Assembly (NCBI GenBank): GCA_029990175.1
Contig: JARKIP010000011.1
Coordinates: 28,990,001-29,054,000, forward strand
Origin: Petunia secreta
Lineage: Eukaryota > Streptophyta > Magnoliopsida > Solanales > Solanaceae
Direction of reading: 5' to 3'
Length of the DNA: 64,000 bases
Part shown: in pieces, positions 59,039 through 64,000 of the stretch
Layout of the letters: each line of letters starts with the position of its first letter
Position numbering within the stretch: position 1 is the stretch's first letter
The notes under the pieces: generated by a model
The model's input: the letters and a program-made list of their open reading frames with translations, nothing else
Told to the model about the DNA's origin: nothing
Databases searched by the model: none
Translations under genes and position numbers: made by a program

Positions 59039-59220
59039 GGGGTCGTTCGGTTCAATCCCGAGATTGTTAATCCCGCCTCTTATGTGGGATTAATAATACT
59101 ACAATTTATGCATAAAATATGTCCTAGTATTAGCTAATACCTTATACCAAATATGAGATAAATATAATCCCGAATTTAATTCCGGAATAAGTAATCCAAT
59201 CTTTCGTACCGAGCGACCCC
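59039..59220. mobile_element. Tourist-like (PIF/Harbinger) MITE
   Basis: GGGGTCGTTCGGT at the left and inverted GGGGTCGCTCGGT at the right, flanked by TAA on both sides (59036-59038 and 59221-59223). 182 bp, no coding capacity. The 3-bp TAA duplication is diagnostic of the superfamily. Confidence 0.9.
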
Positions 59221-59223
59221 TAA

Positions 59224-61368
59224 AAGCATAGCTTCGAGTCTCAAGACTACAAGAAATTTTGTAAAACAATAAACATTACAATTACCGAAGGAAGATGACA
59301 TTGCAAATAGTACTACTAGTTACAAAATGTCGGGAAGCCACGTACTGCTTAAATAAATTAAATTAAATGTTTCATTTATTTAAATTAAATGTCTCATTTT
59401 TTTATTTAAATGTCTTATTCTTTATCATGTAATTCTTCAAAACTTTTTTTCATTTTCCACTTACATTCACATATTTCCTAGCTTTCAGCAGAAATAGCGA
59501 GTCCATTACCTAAATGGTCACTCAACTATTGAAAATAAACCAAGAAAGTCACTCTTCTTTGTAATGTTCCTAAATGGTCACTCAGCTTTGGATAATTAAC
59601 TCAAATGGTCATTCTCACCTGAAAAGTTGTTATCTCCGATGATACATGCTGACATGGAATTTTTTAAACAATTTAAAATATAAAGAAATTTAAATCCCAC
59701 TATCCCCACCCATTTAATATAATTATTTGACCCATACCCAACCAAAATAACTTAATGTGTCAACTATTAAAAAAATCAGTGCAACTTTAATCTTAATATA
59801 CTATACATGTTTCCCTCATCCTCTTCTTTTTAGGGTTCTAAAGGGAGAAACAAGATTTTACTTTCAATCGATTTCTTCCCCAATAAACCATTGTAATTAA
59901 ATTAAAATTCTCATAAAATACCTGAAACGACCTCGGTTAGTCGTTTCGGAAGTTAGGACTCCAATTGGCGTGCCGATAATTTTAAAATGTTCGTAAGGTC
60001 CATTAGGACTGGAAGAAGTAACGAAATTTCACACTCATGACTATAAAGTGACATTTACCAATAGATTACTCAAAAAAAGATTTCGCGTTTATTGTCATTT
60101 TGATAGGTATCATTCCATCATATATTTATTTGTAGTATTTTTCTATTTCAACTATTCTATTTTGATTTTACATGCAACCTCTTCATTTATCATACCGCAT
60201 TCGCTTAAAATATTGAGGATGAATAACTAAATTTTTTGTACTTAGGCTCTGCATTCATGTCTAATCTCATTTAAACTTCACACTTTTTATGCTGACTTAT
60301 CATGGTATTTCATCTTGTTATGTTAATAAGCTCGTCCATAACGAGAGGAAACAAGTACGAGCTCAATATCAATCTTAATTAGTTGTAAACCCACAGTTAT
60401 GAAACACCCTAAAGCTAATCATAAACTTTCTCTAGATCAATGATCATTATGTGTTCTCTCAATAAATTTCCATCATTCTTTTAGCTAGAATATAATCTTC
60501 ATTATACATCTACCAAAGGTAGATCCAAGCTGATTCTATGTTACTCTTGTAGTGTTTCCAAATCTATAATTAACCTATCACTACTCTTATCCTGAATTTC
60601 ATGTATGACTCATAAACTTAGTGTCACAATTGGTTGATCAAACAAGCTTCAAAATTACAAATATTTAGAACTTATAAAATCAATCATGGGCTGATTGGAT
60701 CAATTAATTGATCACAAAAGAAAGAAAAAGCAAGCATGTGTCTTGGAGGCACAGAGATAAAGTCTAGAAATAACATATAGAAACACATATGTAGAAATCA
60801 CATATTAAAATATAGAGATAGACAACAGCAGCAATAATTATTTTTTTATATTAAAAACTAAAGGTAAGAAAGAGAACAGACCTGACTGTTGGGAAGGTGG
60901 GTGTATTTTGTGGATAACATCAAACAAAGAAAGATGATGGAATTGGCTTTCCTTTTTTATTTTTTCTCTTTCTTTGATCTGATCTGTTCTGATGAGGAAA
61001 CCTGGTTCCACCAATCATCTTCTTCTTCAGAAAATTGCCCCCCCTCATCAGATGGTTTTGACCAATGGTATTCTCCCACCAAAACACACATAAACAAATA
61101 CACTCTTTGGATTCCATTCACACCTTTGGCTGGCTAACCATGCAAATGCCTTTTTCCTTCTCTTATCTTCTTATCCGCTTAATCAAAGCTTAGCAGCAGA
61201 AGGCACCGTGTATGTAAGTGAGAGTGGTAAGCTAAGAATTTATTGGACTGATTCTTCAGTTGCTTATGACTTGCAGGTCTTTTCCTTATTTTTGAAAGGT
61301 GTTAGGTGTACAAGGGGACATTTTAGCCTGTTTTGCCAACCCACTAAATCAGTTTATTTTGACAAATA
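59224..61368. other. intergenic, possible 5' UTR region on the minus strand
   Basis: At 59510-59640 lies one diverged end of a 'CCTAAATGGTCACTCAACT' type repeat like the MULE terminus at 10277, without a matching partner. The 60880-61140 region on the - strand is rich in GAA/CTT and could be a leader exon with donor CAG/GTCTGT near 60887, but no downstream exons could be linked. Confidence 0.3.
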
Positions 61369-61570
61369 CTCATTCCATCTACTTTATTTATCATACCTCC
61401 TTTATTAGGTCATTATTTTCATATTTTTAAATTTGTAACAATTTAACTCCAACATTTTAATTGTATGAAATATTTATAACTTATTTATACCACAAATTTA
61501 AAAAGTCGTCATTATGTTATTAAACTTTGTGCAAAGTCAAATTATGACAAACAAAGTGGAACGGATGGAG
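61369..61570. mobile_element. Stowaway-type MITE
   Basis: CTCATTCCATCTACTTTATTT at the left and inverted CTCCATCCGTTCCACTTTG at the right, with TA flanks, 202 bp. More diverged at its left end than the other Stowaway copies. Confidence 0.85.
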
Positions 61571-62326
61571 TACACATTAATGCTCATTTGATTATGAAAG
61601 TTTAATATACATATTCATGTCGTGAATAATCATAAATACTTATTTATTCGAGAATAGTGAGACTTATAAAGAGTAAATTAATGTTAGAAAACACAAAAGA
61701 ACAACATGTACAAAAATTTATTTCTACTATCAAGGTACGGTATTACTTATGTAATAAATTCTTTATTATATAAATACGTTTAAAGAAGATTTTAAAATAA
61801 ATGTCTAAAGCGTATGAGTTGCACAATTCGAGCAGGTATGAAAGGAACAGCAAAGCATAAAATGTGCGGGCAGCCAATCTCTTATCTAGCAACAACCTTT
61901 ACTATCTCTACCATCAGCCATTCAGCTTCCATCACAACTACCTCTCATGGTTGATAATTATTGTTATGCGATAGAAATAGCTGGTAACAGTGAAAGGTTG
62001 TTGAGGCGATCGGTAGTAGATGTAATTAGTGGTGATGATTTGATACTGATGTTAGTTGTAGCTAGTGGAATGCTAGTGGCTGGCCGTGGTGAAATATTAA
62101 TACAATAAATTGTGTGAATAATTAAAGGTCTTTTGATGACATTTTTTTAGTACTTGAAAAGGAGAATCCTATAGAGACAAGTATAGTTTCCGTTTTTCAC
62201 TATCATTTTTCTTAATTTTATTTATTTTAAAATAAGTGTTATTTTAGAAAATTAATTATTTATTTAAAATTTTATCCTTGCAATTAAAGAGCTAAGAATC
62301 ATTAATTAAACTTACATTTGATTATC
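61571..62326. other. intergenic, no gene seen
   Basis: AT-rich DNA ending at the target site of the RTE-type LINE. Nothing recognisable. Confidence 0.5.
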
Positions 62327-62349
62327 GAGATTAATAGATAAGGAAGTGA

Positions 62350-62926
62350 AAGTGAGGCTCGATTCTCAAGTCATTCCCAAGAAAGGAAGCTTCAAATATA
62401 TTGGCTCAATTCTCGCAATGGAGAAATCGATGATGATGTCACACACCGTATAGGAGTAGGGTGGATGAAGTAAGGCTTGCTTCGGGTGTACTAGGCTTAA
62501 AGGCAAATTCTTTAAAGTGGTCGTGAGACCAGCTATGTTGTCTGGGGCAGAGTGTTGACCAGCTAAGAACTCACACATTCAGAAGATGAGCGTGACAGAA
62601 ATGAGGATGCTTAGATGGATATGTTGTCACACTAAGATAGATAGGATTAAGAATGAAGTCATTCGTGACAAGGTGGGCGTGGCTCCAGTGGCTGAGAAGA
62701 TGCGAGAAGCAAGGTTGTGATGGTTCGGACACGTGAAGAGGAGGAGTGCAGACACCCCGGTGAGGAGGTGTGAGAGGCTGGAAGTGTTGGGTCCACGGAG
62801 AGATAGAGGTAGACCGAAGAAGACCTGGGCCGAGGTGATTAAACAGGACATGATCCAGATCCAAATCACCGAGGACATGACCTTAGATAGGAGAGCGTGG
62901 AGGTCAAGGATTAGGGTACAAGGTTA
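62350..62926 (+). pseudogene. RTE LINE ORF2 C-terminal fragment
   Basis: Reading across a few breaks gives FKYIGSIL, KGKFFKVVVRPAMLSGAEC, EMRMLRWICCHTKIDRI, the VAPVAEKMREARL...WFGHVKRR block, RDRGRPKKTW and DMTLDRRAWRSRIRV, ending at the TAG at 62926. These are the conserved blocks downstream of the reverse transcriptase in plant RTE elements. Stops near 62450, 62558 and 62718 interrupt it; the reverse transcriptase core is absent. Confidence 0.85.
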
Positions 62927-62948
62927 GATAGTAGTCGAGTGTCTTGTC

Positions 62949-62949
<1 letters not shown>

Positions 62950-63015
<66 letters not shown>

Positions 63016-63016
63016 T
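62950..63016. repeat. (TTA)n microsatellite in LINE 3' UTR
   Basis: About 22 copies of TTA/ATT. Confidence 0.95.
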
Positions 63017-63307
63017 AATCTTTATTATATAATATACTATATAGATTAGTTCCATCTTAGTCTTTTATTTATCTCTACTGCTGTTATCTGTTTACTTTGG
63101 CTATACTTTAGTTTTATTTCTCTTATTAGCATGATGATATTTCCTCATTGTTTTCAAACATGTATTCTAAATATTTTCACTAGCCTAGGGTCTCTCGGAA
63201 ACAGTGTCTCCATCTTGGTGGGACAAGGTCTGGGTATATCCTACCCCAGATCCAACTTGTGGTGAGATTATACTGGATATGTTGTTGTTGAGATTAATAG
63301 ATAAGGA

Positions 63308-64000
63308 CAATGTTATAAACAATGCATAGTAATATTTAGTTGTTTTTTAATGAACATCGAATGAACATGGAATGAGAAAAGAAACACTTATTGAGGATAG
63401 TATTTAATTTTCTCATTTATCTCATTCAAATTTTCTCTCATTTTTCTCACTTTCAGACAGTCTAAGCAGTACAACTTTGAAACTTCAAAGCTTGAACGTT
63501 GAAGCACGATTTGCGGGCGACTCGAAAGACATTAGAAATAGAAATCGTTTTTCTTTTGACTTTAGATTAGAACTATTGCCAGAATTGGCAAGTGGGTAAA
63601 TTCACCCTGTATATCAAATATAGTACTACTTGGGAAAGTGGGGTATACTTCTAAATGTGACGTGATCGGTCATTTAAAGGTAGCAGCTATCTTCCTATGT
63701 GGTTTGCTGATGAAGATGCCACGTGGGAGGGACCCTAGGTCCCCCGACTTCACGAAGAAGGAATGAAAAGGTCAAATATATACTCAATTTGTTACATTTT
63801 GTATGGTAAAGTTCGGAGTAAAAAATTAAGATTCTCAAGTTGCAGATTTAAACACAAATTCTTCTAACTTAAGCTAAGACTTGCTGCATGATTTTCCTTT
63901 TTATTCTAGAAATCAAGAAGGGTTTGATTGAAACATCTCACTTCCACATGTTATCATTCTTTCTAAAGGCTGGTCACAAAATTAAAAGGTTTTTTTAGTA
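63308..64000. other. intergenic, no gene seen
   Basis: AT-rich DNA to the window edge, with no ORF or element border recognised. Confidence 0.5.

Larger units (their letters stand above)
62345..63289 (+). mobile_element. 5'-truncated RTE-type LINE with 18-bp target-site duplication
   Basis: An 18-bp duplication (GAGATTAATAGATAAGGA) flanks it exactly at 62327-62344 and 63290-63307. It encodes only the C-terminal end of ORF2, then a 3' UTR with a TTA microsatellite, and ends in GTTGTTGTTG rather than an A-tail. The non-A 3' end and the coding blocks are typical of plant RTE-clade elements. Confidence 0.9.

Noticed and set aside
60887..61137. 82-residue + strand ORF
   Set aside because: Low complexity (Phe/Ser runs); the region fits a leader or promoter-like sequence on the other strand better than a protein.

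Overview
This is nuclear DNA from a flowering plant. The evidence is spliced genes with GT-AG introns, AT-rich intergenic DNA, Copia, LINE, hAT, MULE, CACTA and Stowaway/Tourist elements, and a plant 3-ketoacyl-CoA synthase. The repeat families look like those of Solanaceae to me, but that is a judgement from memory. Nothing prokaryotic, organellar or plasmid-like was seen.

Only two host genes can be supported. One is a five-exon 3-ketoacyl-CoA synthase (KCS) on the + strand at 17.3-21.5 kb; its reading frame is intact, but the residue at the catalytic His position is Tyr. The other is a two-exon gene on the - strand at 43.7-46.4 kb, encoding a Gln-rich, plant-type protein of unknown function whose last 16 codons lie in a small exon 1.5 kb downstream of exon 1.

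Almost everything else is transposable elements, many with target-site duplications (TSDs) that can be read directly. Layout: 0-3.3 kb, AT-rich repeat debris, including a Copia primer-binding site on the - strand and a palindromic repeat cluster. 3.4-9.6 kb, a decayed L1-type LINE. 9.86-12.2 kb, a three-level nest (hAT containing a MULE containing a second MULE). 14.3-15.5 kb, a MULE-like element with about 230-bp inverted repeats. 15.97-16.74 kb, a deleted hAT whose end and TSD are tandemly duplicated. 17.3-21.5 kb, KCS. 22.4-22.9 kb, a 122-bp tandem repeat. 23.7-42.6 kb, an old Copia element whose left LTR is split by a CACTA element and whose interior is split by a second, Sirevirus-like Copia; that Copia carries a hAT insertion, and the old element also carries a hAT with a Stowaway inside it. 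43.7-46.4 kb, the second host gene. 47.3-51.7 kb, a 4.4-kb hAT with a broken BED-finger transposase and a second BED-finger fragment. 54.5-57.1 kb, two related MULE-like elements. 57.7-63.3 kb, Stowaway and Tourist MITEs and a 5'-truncated RTE-type LINE.

The host genes do not form a pathway with each other; the window is mainly a record of successive insertions. No new defence or metabolic system was found. The most notable items are the KCS catalytic substitution, the easily missed terminal exon, the duplicated gag module in the inner Copia, and the nested insertion histories. Exon and element borders were read by eye and no search was run.
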